A DNA stretch of 43,764 nt, taken from assembly GCF_018070565.1 (NCBI RefSeq), contig NZ_JAGPXL010000054.1, forward strand, positions 1-43,764, given 5' to 3'. Made by a program: the position numbers and the translations under genes. The DNA is from Streptomyces sp. B93 (GTDB taxonomy: Bacteria > Actinomycetota > Actinomycetes > Streptomycetales > Streptomycetaceae). The notes beneath the pieces are model-generated. The model was not told the DNA's origin. It searched no databases and saw only the letters and a list, made by a program, of their open reading frames with translations. This document shows positions 1 to 7,689 of the stretch, piece after piece. How positions within the stretch are numbered: the first letter of the stretch is position 1; each line of letters starts with the position of its first letter.

Positions 1-218
1 CAGGCGACCCGGACGATCTGACAGCCCGACGCGGTGAGTTCGGCGATCTGCTGGAGCGTGGCGCCGATGTCCGACGTACGCGTCGTCGTCATCGACTGCA
101 CCGACACCGGGGCCCCGCCCCCGACCGCCACCGGCCCGACCTGGATCCGCCGCGACACTCGCCGCTCGGCGACCGGCCGGACCGGTACCTCGGGGACGCC
201 CAGGGATACGGCGGTCAT
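1..218 (-). CDS. ispG: 4-hydroxy-3-methylbut-2-enyl diphosphate synthase, N-terminal part (cut by window edge)
   Basis: This is the first ~72 residues of an IspG/GcpE protein, the iron-sulfur enzyme that converts MEcPP to HMBPP in the MEP isoprenoid pathway. The reading frame begins MTAVSLGVPEV and contains RRIQVGPVAVGG, then VSVQSMTTTRTSDIGAT and ASGCQIVRVA, which are hallmarks of the IspG barrel N-terminus. The iron-sulfur cysteines lie beyond the edge. The ATG at 218 sits 4 bases after the hpnH stop and a GGGAG motif precedes it, so translation is probably coupled to hpnH. Its place at the end of the hopanoid operon suggests a second, cluster-dedicated ispG that boosts precursor supply. 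Whether another ispG exists elsewhere in the genome cannot be seen here. Confidence 0.9.
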   Translation of the reverse strand, partial: MTAVSLGVPEVPVRPVAERRVSRRIQVGPVAVGGGAPVSVQSMTTTRTSDIGATLQQIAELTASGCQIVRVA

Positions 219-222
219 GGGG

Positions 223-1245
223 TCACTCCCGGTTTCCGGACACCGTCTCGCGCATCGCGCGCAGGGACTCCTTCAGCGAGCCCATGGTGGCCAGGACGGC
301 CGTGGGCTCGTAGCCGCAGTGCGCCATGCAGTTGGCGCAGCGCGGGTCCTTGCCGCGGCCGTACTTGTCCCAGTCGGTCTCCTCGATCAGTTCGCGGTAC
401 GTCGGCACATAGCCGTCGCTCATCAGGTAGCAGGGGCGCTGCCAGCCGAAGAGGGAGTAGTTGGGGATCGCCCAGGCCGTGCAGGGGAAGTCGACCTTGC
501 CCTCCAGGAAGTCCAGGAAGAGCGGGGAGTGGTTGAGCCGCCACTTGCGCCGGTTGCCGCCCGCGAAGGCCTTCTTGAACAGCTCGCGGGTCTGCTCCAC
601 GCCCAGGAAGTGCTCCTGGTCAGGCGCCTTCTCGTAGGCGTAGGCGGGCGAGATCATCATCTCGTCGACCTGGAGGTCGTCGTTGAGGAAGTTCAGGACC
701 TCGATGATGGTCTGGGGGGTGTCGGTGTTGAAGAAGGTCGAGTTGGTGGTGACCCGGAAGCCCCGCCGCTTGGCCTCCTTGATCGCCGCCACGGCCTCGT
801 CGAACACGCCCTCCTTGGCCACCGACTCGTCGTGCCGCTCGCGCAGTCCGTCGATGTGCACGGCGAACGCGAAGTAGGGGGAGGGCTTGAACTTGTCAAT
901 CTTCTTGCGCAGGAGCATGGCGTTGGTGCACAGGAAGACGTACTTCCGTTTGGCGACCAACTGGCGCACGATCTCGTCGATCTGCGGGTGCATCAGGGGC
1001 TCGCCCCCGGCGATCGACACCATGGGCGCGCCGGATTCGAGCACCGCGCCCACGGCCTGTGCGACCGGCATGCGCTGCTTGAGCACGCCCGCCGGATGCT
1101 GGATCTTCCCGCAGCCCTCACACTTGAGGTTGCAGGCGAAGAGCGGTTCCAGCTCGACGATGAGCGGAAACTTGTCCCGCCTGCGGAGCTTCTGTTCGGC
1201 CAAGTATGTAGCGACCTTGATGGACTGGCGCAGCGGCATGGCCAT
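223..1245 (-). CDS. hpnH: Adenosyl-hopene transferase HpnH (radical SAM)
   Basis: This is a 340-residue radical SAM protein. The CxxxCxxC cluster (C38, C42, C45, in LFACNLKCEGCGK) binds the 4Fe-4S centre, and a cysteine-rich segment (DPRCANCMAHCGYEP) lies near the C-terminus. The family joins a 5'-deoxyadenosyl radical to hopene, giving adenosylhopane, the first step of extended C35 hopanoid side chains. An upstream in-frame ATG at 1284 would add 13 residues. I chose the ATG at 1245 because AGGAGGTGAG lies at proper spacing and MAMPLRQSIKV is the usual family start. It begins 5 bases after the hpnG stop, and ispG follows 4 bases after its own stop. Confidence 0.93.
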   Translation of the reverse strand: MAMPLRQSIKVATYLAEQKLRRRDKFPLIVELEPLFACNLKCEGCGKIQHPAGVLKQRMPVAQAVGAVLESGAPMVSIAGGEPLMHPQIDEIVRQLVAKRKYVFLCTNAMLLRKKIDKFKPSPYFAFAVHIDGLRERHDESVAKEGVFDEAVAAIKEAKRRGFRVTTNSTFFNTDTPQTIIEVLNFLNDDLQVDEMMISPAYAYEKAPDQEHFLGVEQTRELFKKAFAGGNRRKWRLNHSPLFLDFLEGKVDFPCTAWAIPNYSLFGWQRPCYLMSDGYVPTYRELIEETDWDKYGRGKDPRCANCMAHCGYEPTAVLATMGSLKESLRAMRETVSGNRE

Positions 1246-1250
1246 CTGGC

Positions 1251-1889
1251 TCACCTCCTGGGGAGCAGCAAGGAACGGTGCCATTCGAAGAAAGCAGGAA
1301 GAACGGCACGAAGGACACGGAAGGCTGATATTCCACCGCGCACCGTGCCGATCCGGACCAGTTCATGTTCTGGAGCGTCCACGACCACCCGGACGGCCGC
1401 AACCGGGCGCACGCCCGCGCGGACGGCGCTCAGGAGCGTGGCCGCCGACTCCATGTCGACGGCGATCGCGCCGGTGGTGAGCAGTTCCGCCCGCTCGTGG
1501 CCGCGGACGACATGGTCGGCGCCGGTGAGCGGGCCGGTGTGCACGGTACGGCCGGGCACCGCCCGCACCAGCTCCTTGACCAGCAGCTCGGTGCCCACAC
1601 AGGGGGTACGCCCACCCGGGTCCCTGGTCTCCTCGGCGACGACGAGGTCACCGGGGTGCATCCCGGGCGCGAGCCCCGCGCAGAACCCGGTGGCGAGCAC
1701 GGCGGCGTCGCGCATCCCCGTCCCGGCCAGGGCCCGGGTCACGGAGCGCTCGGCCGCCCTGGGGCCCATGCCGGTGCGCAGCACGGTGACGGGTCCGCCG
1801 GAGCCCCTGTCCCCGGTGCGCAGGGCGAGCCGCTCGATGCCGAGCGCGCAGGCGATCAGCAGCGGAGCCGGAGCGGGCGGTTTCCCCAT
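1251..1889 (-). CDS. hpnG: Hopanoid-associated nucleoside phosphorylase HpnG
   Basis: This 212-residue protein of the nucleoside phosphorylase fold is expected to remove adenine from adenosylhopane to give (phospho)ribosylhopane. Visible family features are a glycine-rich TGMGPRAAE segment, ATGFCAGLAPGMHPGDLVVAEE, and the VDMESAATLL motif (nucleoside-contacting Met-Glu) near residue 145. The ATG at 1889 overlaps the shc stop by one base (TGATG), so a longer in-frame reading into shc is a shadow. Product specificity is inferred from its position between shc and hpnH. The sequence alone shows only an MTA/SAH-nucleosidase-like enzyme. Confidence 0.88.
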   Translation of the reverse strand: MGKPPAPAPLLIACALGIERLALRTGDRGSGGPVTVLRTGMGPRAAERSVTRALAGTGMRDAAVLATGFCAGLAPGMHPGDLVVAEETRDPGGRTPCVGTELLVKELVRAVPGRTVHTGPLTGADHVVRGHERAELLTTGAIAVDMESAATLLSAVRAGVRPVAAVRVVVDAPEHELVRIGTVRGGISAFRVLRAVLPAFFEWHRSLLLPRR

Positions 1890-3898
1890 CAGCCCCCCTT
1901 GACCGCGTTGCGCGGCTGCTGGGCGAAGGGCTCCCCGTACACGTACCGGCCGAGCGCGGTCAGCGGGAAGACCTGCCGGTAGAGGTGGTAGTTGATGGAG
2001 AAGTCCCAGGGGAAGCCGGTGCCGGTGAAGTACGGCTCGTCCCATGAGCCGTCCTCGCGCTGGGTGGCGGCGAGCCATTCGACGCCGCGCTCGACGGCCT
2101 TGGAGTCCTTCTCCCCCGCCGCGAGCAGGGCGAGCAGCGCCCAGCCGGTCTGGGAGGCGGTGGAGGCGCCGCGGCCCCGCCACTCCTTGACGTACCGGTA
2201 GGAGCGCAGGTCCTCGCCCCAGCCGCCGTCCTCGTTCTGCACGTCTTCCAGCCAGCGGACCGCGCGCCGGATCGCCGGGTGCGAGGTGGGCAGTCCGGCG
2301 GCGACCAGGGCGGGGACGACGGACCCGGTGCCGTAGACGTAGTTCACGCCCCAGCGTCCGAACCAGGAGCCGTCCGCCTCCTGGGCGTCGAGGAGCCAGG
2401 CGACGCCGCGGCGGGTGCGCGGGTCATGGGCCAGGCCCTCCACCGCGAGCATCTCCACCACGTGCGCGGTGACGTCCGCCGACGGCGGGTCGATGACCTC
2501 GCCGAAGTCGCAGAACGGCAGCCGGTTGGGGAAGGGGCTGGTGTTGTCGACGTCGAAGGCGCCCCAGGCGCCGTTCTTCGACTGCATGCCGAGGTTCCAG
2601 CGGACCCCGCGGCCGATCGCCTTGTCCACCCGCTCCGGGTCGTGGTGCCTGACCCGGCGCAGCGCGAGGACCACCTCGGCGGTGTCGTCGATGTCGGGGT
2701 AGTTGTCGTTGTGGAACTCGAACGCCCAGCCGCCGGGCGGCAGTCCGGGCCGCCGCACCGACCAGTCGCCGGGGCGCACGATCTGTTCGCCGAGCATCCA
2801 GTCGGCGGCCTTCACCAGCGCCGGGTGGTCGGCGGGCAAGCCCGCGTCGGCGAGCGCGATGGTGGCGAGGCAGGTGTCCCAGACCGGGGACTGGCAGGCC
2901 TCGATCATCCGGGCGCCGTCCTCGCGCCAGACGGCGAAGCGGTCCAGGGAGTCCAGTCCGGCGCGCATGACGGGGTGCTTGAGGTCGTAGCCGAGCAGGT
3001 GCAGGGCGATGACCGAGTACACGGCCGGGGGCTGGATGCCGCCCCAGCAGCCGTCGTTCTCCTGGCGCTCGATGATCCAGCGGGCGGCGGTGTTCATGGC
3101 GGCCCGGCGCAGTCGGCGCGGGGCGACCCTGCGGAAGGCGTGCAGCGCCCTGTCGATGCGCTGGAAGGCGCCGTCCCAGCTGGCGGCGGGCGCCATCGGC
3201 CGGTACGGACTGGGGTCGGCGGGATCGGTGTGCAGTTCGTCGAGCGGGAAGGGCGCGGGCCGTACCGGGCGCTTCGCGGAGACGATGGTCAGCGGGACGA
3301 TGGTCTGCCGGGCCCAGCAGCCGAAGTCGTAGATGTTCAGTGGTGCCCAGGTGGGCAGGTAGATCAGTTCCGGAGGGAGTTCGGGCAGGTCCTCCCACTT
3401 CCACCAGCCGAACAGGGCCAGCCAGATCCGGGTGAAGACCCGGGCGGCGGCGATCCCGCCCCGGTCGCGGATCCAGGCGGAGGCCTTCGCCATGTGCGGG
3501 GCGTCCGGGCTGTCCCCGGCGAGCCGCAGGGCGACATAGGCCTCGATGGTGGCGGACAGGTCGCCGGGTCCGCCGTAGAAGGTGGCCCAGGTGCCGTCCT
3601 CGCGCTGCTCGCCGCGGATGAACAGGGCGGCGGCGTGGGCGGTCGGTTCCTCCAGAATGCCGAGGAACTGGCGGAGCAGCAGGTCCTCGGCGTCCATGGT
3701 GACGTTGGTCTCCAGGTCGCCCTTCCACCAGCCCTCGGCGTCCTGCCGGGCCAGCAGGTGCTCCGTCGCGCGCTGCACCGCGCGCACGGCGGCGTCCTGG
3801 ACCCCGATCGCCGCGGGGGTGGTGATGTCGGTTTCGCTGGCCGCGGCAGCGCGGGGCGGCAGTGTGGCCCCGGTGCTTCCGTCGGTCGTCGCTGTCAT
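1889..3898 (-). CDS. shc: Squalene-hopene cyclase
   Basis: This 669-residue class II triterpene cyclase converts squalene to hop-22(29)-ene and diplopterol at the inner face of the membrane. The protonating DxDDTA motif is at residues 402-407 (PDIDDTAEVV). Several QW repeats are visible, including QENDGCWGG, QSKNGAWGAF, QEADGSWFGRWG, QNEDGGWGED and QREDGSWDE. The length is normal for bacterial SHC. An AAGGGGAA ribosome site precedes the ATG. Unlike most genes of the operon it is separated from its upstream neighbour, by 119 bases holding a strong hairpin, so its expression may be tuned separately. The stop codon overlaps the hpnG start by one base. Confidence 0.97.
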   Translation of the reverse strand: MTATTDGSTGATLPPRAAAASETDITTPAAIGVQDAAVRAVQRATEHLLARQDAEGWWKGDLETNVTMDAEDLLLRQFLGILEEPTAHAAALFIRGEQREDGTWATFYGGPGDLSATIEAYVALRLAGDSPDAPHMAKASAWIRDRGGIAAARVFTRIWLALFGWWKWEDLPELPPELIYLPTWAPLNIYDFGCWARQTIVPLTIVSAKRPVRPAPFPLDELHTDPADPSPYRPMAPAASWDGAFQRIDRALHAFRRVAPRRLRRAAMNTAARWIIERQENDGCWGGIQPPAVYSVIALHLLGYDLKHPVMRAGLDSLDRFAVWREDGARMIEACQSPVWDTCLATIALADAGLPADHPALVKAADWMLGEQIVRPGDWSVRRPGLPPGGWAFEFHNDNYPDIDDTAEVVLALRRVRHHDPERVDKAIGRGVRWNLGMQSKNGAWGAFDVDNTSPFPNRLPFCDFGEVIDPPSADVTAHVVEMLAVEGLAHDPRTRRGVAWLLDAQEADGSWFGRWGVNYVYGTGSVVPALVAAGLPTSHPAIRRAVRWLEDVQNEDGGWGEDLRSYRYVKEWRGRGASTASQTGWALLALLAAGEKDSKAVERGVEWLAATQREDGSWDEPYFTGTGFPWDFSINYHLYRQVFPLTALGRYVYGEPFAQQPRNAVKGG

Positions 3899-3946
3899 GG
3901 CTTCCCCTTCGTGCAGTGCTGCAAATGGTGCGTCTGCTGTGGGTCC

Positions 3947-3989
3947 GCCGTCGGCCGGAGCGCGCGTGCACGCTGCCCCGGCCGGCGAC
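3947..3989 (-). other. Long hairpin in the polyprenyl synthase-shc spacer
   Basis: Two 15-base arms (3947-3961 and 3975-3989) pair with one mismatch and two G-U wobbles on the minus strand around a 13-base loop. It sits in one of the only two sizeable gaps in the hopanoid operon. There is no T-rich tail, so it looks less like a simple intrinsic terminator than an mRNA processing, stability or attenuation element that would set the shc to polyprenyl synthase ratio. Confidence 0.5.
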
Positions 3990-4017
3990 TACGCGAGGTC
4001 TATTCGGCCGATAATGA

Positions 4018-5091
4018 TCATCTCTTTCGTACGACGACGAAGTCCGCGAGCGCCCTGAACCGGTCACGCACCCGGTCCGGCATGCCGATGGCGTCGAGGG
4101 CTTCGATGGCGATGGTGTGCTGGCGGCGCGCCTCCTCGGCGGTCCAGCCGCGTCCGCCCGCCTCCTCGATGAGGGCGGCGCGGACCGCGAACTCCTCCTC
4201 GGAGAAGTCCGCGAAGTCGGGTGCCTTGGCGTCGGCGGCGAGCAGTTCGGCGAGCCGCTCGGAGGCGGGGCCGCCCGCCGCGAGCGCCGCGACCACCGGC
4301 AGCGACTTCTTGCGCTGGCGCAGATCGCTCCAGGTCTGCTTGCCGGTGGCCTCCGGGTCGCCCCAGATGCCGAGCAGGTCGTCGACGGCCTGGAAGGCGA
4401 GGCCCAGGTGGTAGCCGTACCTCTCCAGGGCGTCGGCGGTGCGGTCGTCGGCGCCGCCCAGCACGGCCCCGATGGAGCTGGCGCAGGCGAGCAGCGCGCC
4501 GGTCTTGTTGCCCTCCATCTCCAGGCACTCCTCGACGCTGACCCGGTCGCGGTGCTCGTAGGCGATGTCCTGTGCCTGACCGTCGATCAGGGCGCGGGTG
4601 GCGGTGGCCAGTCGGCGGGCGGCACGGCCCGCCTCGACCGTGCCGAGTTCCAGCAGCACCTCGCCCGCCAGCGCGAACAGTCCGTCGCCGACCAGGATGG
4701 CCTGGGCGGGGCCGTGCACCTTCCAGACGGTCTCGCGGTGGCGGCGCTGTTCGTCGCCGTCCATCAGGTCGTCGTGCAGCAGGGAGAAGTTGTGGACCAG
4801 TTCGACGGCGACGGCGCCGGGGACACCGGTCTCCGGCGCGGCGCCGGGGACCTCCGCGGAGAGGACGGCCAGGGCGGGACGCACGGCCTTGCCGCCGTCG
4901 CCGGCGGCGGGGTTGCCGTGGGCGTCGATCCACCCGAAGTGGTAGGCGGCGACCGTGTCCATGGGTGGCGCCAGGCGGTCGACGGCCGCCCGCAGTACCG
5001 GCGTGGCCAGGGTCCGGCCGCGCTCCAGAAGCGCGGTCACGTCGACCGCGGTCTCTCGAGCGGCCATCGAGGCCGGGGGTACAGGGGGCAC
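4018..5091 (-). CDS. Polyprenyl (probably farnesyl) diphosphate synthase
   Basis: This is a 357-residue trans-isoprenyl diphosphate synthase. The first aspartate-rich motif is LLHDDLMD (about 105-111), followed by the conserved arginines in DEQRRHRETVW. The second is FQAVDDLLGIWGD, followed by K/T residues. It condenses IPP with an allylic diphosphate. Within this cluster the natural role is to supply FPP for squalene, although chain length cannot be fixed from motifs alone. The GTG at 5091 is preceded by AGAGGAGA at good spacing. An alternative GTG at 5155 overlaps the hpnE stop and would add 21 residues unlike the family. Confidence 0.9.
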   Translation of the reverse strand: MPPVPPASMAARETAVDVTALLERGRTLATPVLRAAVDRLAPPMDTVAAYHFGWIDAHGNPAAGDGGKAVRPALAVLSAEVPGAAPETGVPGAVAVELVHNFSLLHDDLMDGDEQRRHRETVWKVHGPAQAILVGDGLFALAGEVLLELGTVEAGRAARRLATATRALIDGQAQDIAYEHRDRVSVEECLEMEGNKTGALLACASSIGAVLGGADDRTADALERYGYHLGLAFQAVDDLLGIWGDPEATGKQTWSDLRQRKKSLPVVAALAAGGPASERLAELLAADAKAPDFADFSEEEFAVRAALIEEAGGRGWTAEEARRQHTIAIEALDAIGMPDRVRDRFRALADFVVVRKR

Positions 5092-5153
5092 GTTCTCTCC
5101 TCTTGTTGCTGTGCGGGGGGTGCGGGTGCCTGCCGCGCGCTGCTGGTCGAGCG

Positions 5154-6581
5154 TCACGCCGCCTCCTCGACGTCGAAGAGGTGGGCGGGGCGGGGCCGTC
5201 CGAGGGCGTGCAGCGCGGCGTCCGCCGCGTTGATGCCGCTGCGGACCGCACTCTCCATGGTCGCGGGCCACCCAGTGGCGGTCCACGCGCCGGCCAGGTA
5301 CAGGCCGGGGGTTCGGGTCCGGGCGCCGGGCCTGAGGCGCCCGACGCCGGGGGCGGGGGCGAAGGTGGCGGTGCGCTCCCGGGTGACGAAGAAGTCCCGC
5401 ACCCCGGCGCCCCGGGTGCGCGGCAGCAGCCGCTCCAGCTCCGGCAGGTACCGCTCGCGCAGGTCGGCGACGGGTGCGTCGATGTCGTCGTGCGCCGCCG
5501 ACTGGGACACCGCCAGGTACTGGCCGCTCTTCAGCCCGGAGGCGTCGGTCCGGTCGAAGACCCACTGCACGGGGGTGCCGAGCGCGCTGAGGAAGGGCGC
5601 GTCGAGCACCTTCCGGTCGTAGACGACGTGGACGTTGAGGATGGGCGCGGTGCCGATGCGCAGCAGCCGCCCGGGGTCGTCGAGGGCGCCGTCGGGCAGC
5701 AGGCCGTGCGTCTCACGCTGCGGTACGGCGAGGACGACGGCGTCCGTCTCGATGCGCTCGCCGGGAACCTGGACGGCCCAACGTCCGTTGTCCTGGCGGG
5801 AGATGGAGGTGACTCGTGTACGGAGCCCGAGGCGGACGCCCGCGGAGTCGAGCGCCCTGCGTGCCAGCCGGTCGTGCAGTTCACCCAGCGGGACATGGGC
5901 CCAGCCGATGTCGGCCGCGCCCGGGTCGGACAGCAGACCGGTCTTGAACACCATCGCGGCGAGCCCCAGCGAGGTGTCGCCCGCGACCGCGTTGAGGGTG
6001 GCCACCCCGACCAGGTCCCACAGGGCCTCGACGGCGCGCGCCGACTGACCGTGCGCGGTCAGCCAGCTGCCGAAGTCCTGCTGGTCCAGCGTCGGATCGG
6101 CGAGGTCGAGTCCGCCCAGCGCGAGCGCGGCACGCCCCACCCGGGCGCGGTCGGCGAGCGTGAGGTGCGGATAGGTGGCGAGGCTGCGCCCGAGGTGCAG
6201 GGGCACGGGCAGCGCGTCGCGCCGCAGCCTGCCGAGCCGCCGTCCCTCGGGGCGGGTGACATCGACGACGGGTACGTCGAGGCGGTCCTGGAGCGGAGCG
6301 AGGCGGGCGCCGTCGATCCGGTCGAGGAACCAGCGGTAGGCCGTGCAGCAGCGCAGGTAGACGTGCTGCCCGTTGTCGACGGTCAGATCGCCGCGCTGGA
6401 AGGAGAAGGCGAGCCCGCCCAGGCGTGGCCTGCCCTCCAGCAGGGTGACGCGCACGCCCGCGTCGGCGAGCGCGAGCGCGGCGGTGATCCCGGCGAGCCC
6501 GCCGCCGATCACCACGGCGTCCCGCCCGGGCCCCGCGGTGGTGTGCGCGCGTGACCCGTCCACGTCCGTGCGGTCGGTCAT
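5154..6581 (-). CDS. hpnE: Hydroxysqualene dehydroxylase HpnE (FAD-dependent)
   Basis: This 475-residue flavoprotein of the phytoene desaturase superfamily has an N-terminal dinucleotide-binding motif (VVIGGGLAGITAALALADAG, about residues 23-42) followed by LLEGRPRLGG. A C-terminal FAD-binding signature, TPGLYLAGAWTATGWPATMESAVRSG, shortened here as LYLAGAWTATGWPATMES, is at about 430-447. In the HpnCDE route this enzyme reduces hydroxysqualene to squalene. The ATG at 6581 overlaps the stop of the small upstream ORF as ATGA, which implies translational coupling. Its relation to carotenoid desaturases is distant, and the neighbouring hpnC, hpnD and shc favour HpnE. Confidence 0.93.
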   Translation of the reverse strand: MTDRTDVDGSRAHTTAGPGRDAVVIGGGLAGITAALALADAGVRVTLLEGRPRLGGLAFSFQRGDLTVDNGQHVYLRCCTAYRWFLDRIDGARLAPLQDRLDVPVVDVTRPEGRRLGRLRRDALPVPLHLGRSLATYPHLTLADRARVGRAALALGGLDLADPTLDQQDFGSWLTAHGQSARAVEALWDLVGVATLNAVAGDTSLGLAAMVFKTGLLSDPGAADIGWAHVPLGELHDRLARRALDSAGVRLGLRTRVTSISRQDNGRWAVQVPGERIETDAVVLAVPQRETHGLLPDGALDDPGRLLRIGTAPILNVHVVYDRKVLDAPFLSALGTPVQWVFDRTDASGLKSGQYLAVSQSAAHDDIDAPVADLRERYLPELERLLPRTRGAGVRDFFVTRERTATFAPAPGVGRLRPGARTRTPGLYLAGAWTATGWPATMESAVRSGINAADAALHALGRPRPAHLFDVEEAA

Positions 6582-6739
6582 CGCACCCCCCTCTCCGCGC
6601 GCCCGGCGTGCCGGACGGCCGGATCGCCGTACTGCTTGAAGCGTGGACGGCAGGCCGTCGCAGTCAGGGACGCCCGCCCGTCGCGGAGGGTTGCCCGCCG
6701 CTTGTCGCCGGTGTCCTCGGCTGGATCGAGGTGGTCCAT
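6578..6739 (-). CDS. 53-residue conserved-type small ORF inside the hopanoid operon (DUF6380-like)
   Basis: A basic peptide beginning MDHLDPAEDTGDKRRATLRD and containing ASLTATACRPRFKQYG is encoded exactly between hpnD and hpnE. Its ATG (6739) shares one base with the hpnD stop (TGATG) and its TGA overlaps the hpnE ATG (ATGA), so both junctions are coupled with no spare bases. The KRRATL...ASLTATA pattern matches, as I recall it, the Streptomyces family DUF6380. That recollection is unverified. There is no signal peptide, no membrane segment and a net positive charge. The function is unknown. Possible roles are a coupling device that sets HpnE dosage or a small partner of the squalene-synthesis enzymes. 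Confidence 0.75.
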   Translation of the reverse strand: MDHLDPAEDTGDKRRATLRDGRASLTATACRPRFKQYGDPAVRHAGRAERGVR

Positions 6740-7689
6740 CAGGCGCGCCTCCTGACGGTCCTCCGGCTCACATGGCGGGTGTCGAGCCCGGACAGACCGC
6801 GCACGGCGACGTAGGCCTTCTCACGCCCGGGCAGCGAGACCCGGCCGCGCAGCACGGCCCCGGGGTCGCGTTCGATGCGGTCCAGCAGCCGGCGGTAGAT
6901 GCCCGCCATGGCGGCGACGCAGGCGCCGCTGCGGCGGTCGAGCATGGGGAGCAGCCGGTAGCCCTCGGCGAAGAGGGCGCGGGCCCGACGCACTTCGAAG
7001 TGCACGAGGCCCGCGAAGTCGGAGCCCTCCGGTGGCCTCGGCCCGCTGAACCCGGCCGAACACCCGAACTTGGCGAGGTCGTCGGCGGGCAGATAGGTGC
7101 GGCCGCCCTCGGCGTCCTCGCGGACGTCCCTGAGGATGTTGGTGAGCTGGAGCGCGAGGCCGAGGGTGTCGGCGTACTCGGGTGCGCGCTCGGCGCCGCG
7201 CGCTCCGGGTTCGGTGCCGAAGACGCCGAGCGAGAGGCGTCCGATGGCACCCGCCACGCAGCGGCAGTAGACCTTCAGGTCGTCCCAGGTCTCGTAGGTC
7301 TCGCCGCGTACGTCCATCAGCACGCCGTCGATCAGCTCGTCCAGGCCGCCGAGCGGGATGGGGAAGGCGCGGGCGGCGTGCGCGAGGGCGACGGCGACCG
7401 GGTCGGTGTCGTCCTCGTCGACGGCGCCCTCGCGGATCCGGGTGAGCAGTGCCCGGGTGTCCTCGAGCCGGGTGGCCTTCACCTCGTCGTCCAGGGCTCC
7501 GTCGCCGATGTCGTCGACCCGGCGGGAGAACGCGTACAGCGCGGACATCGCCCGCCGCTTGGGCACCGGCAGGAGCCTGATGCCGTAGGCGAAGTTGCGG
7601 GCCTGCTGTCCGGTGACGGCCTCGCAGTAGCTGTAGGCGGCGAGCACCGGCGCGGACGCGGGTGGTGGAGACTCCACGGCCTGGATCAC
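6739..7689 (-). CDS. hpnD: Presqualene diphosphate synthase HpnD
   Basis: This 316-residue squalene/phytoene synthase family protein has the two Mg-diphosphate binding motifs FSRRVDDIGDG (about 55-65) and ILRDVREDAEGGRTYLP (about 187-203). It joins two FPP molecules head to head to presqualene diphosphate, the substrate for HpnC. It starts at GTG 7689 with GAGGAGAGGG just upstream and overlaps the hpnC stop as GTGA. HpnD and HpnC are paralogues. I assign this copy as HpnD because it is the second of the pair next to hpnE and has the fuller synthase-like second motif. Confidence 0.92.
   Translation of the reverse strand: MIQAVESPPPASAPVLAAYSYCEAVTGQQARNFAYGIRLLPVPKRRAMSALYAFSRRVDDIGDGALDDEVKATRLEDTRALLTRIREGAVDEDDTDPVAVALAHAARAFPIPLGGLDELIDGVLMDVRGETYETWDDLKVYCRCVAGAIGRLSLGVFGTEPGARGAERAPEYADTLGLALQLTNILRDVREDAEGGRTYLPADDLAKFGCSAGFSGPRPPEGSDFAGLVHFEVRRARALFAEGYRLLPMLDRRSGACVAAMAGIYRRLLDRIERDPGAVLRGRVSLPGREKAYVAVRGLSGLDTRHVSRRTVRRRA

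Noticed and set aside
1245..1284. N-terminal extension of HpnH from an upstream ATG
   Set aside because: The ATG at 1245 has a strong ribosome site and the usual family start; the extension would run back into hpnG.
34..1902. Long plus-strand frame opposite ispG, hpnH and hpnG
   Set aside because: It lies antisense to three recognisable enzymes, has no family features and is a typical GC-rich shadow frame.
3990..4030. GAAA-16-GCCGAATA resembling a sigma-WhiG promoter before shc
   Set aside because: The -10 and -35 both deviate from TAAA-15-GCCGATAA and the spacing is off by one; too weak to report as a promoter.
2279..4414. 711-codon plus-strand frame opposite shc
   Set aside because: It covers squalene-hopene cyclase in antisense; the composition is low-complexity G/V/A/R as expected for a shadow.
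5092..5155. N-terminal extension of the polyprenyl synthase from GTG 5155 (GTGA overlap with hpnE)
   Set aside because: GTG 5091 has AGAGGAGA at good spacing; the extra residues look unlike the family. It remains possible but less likely.
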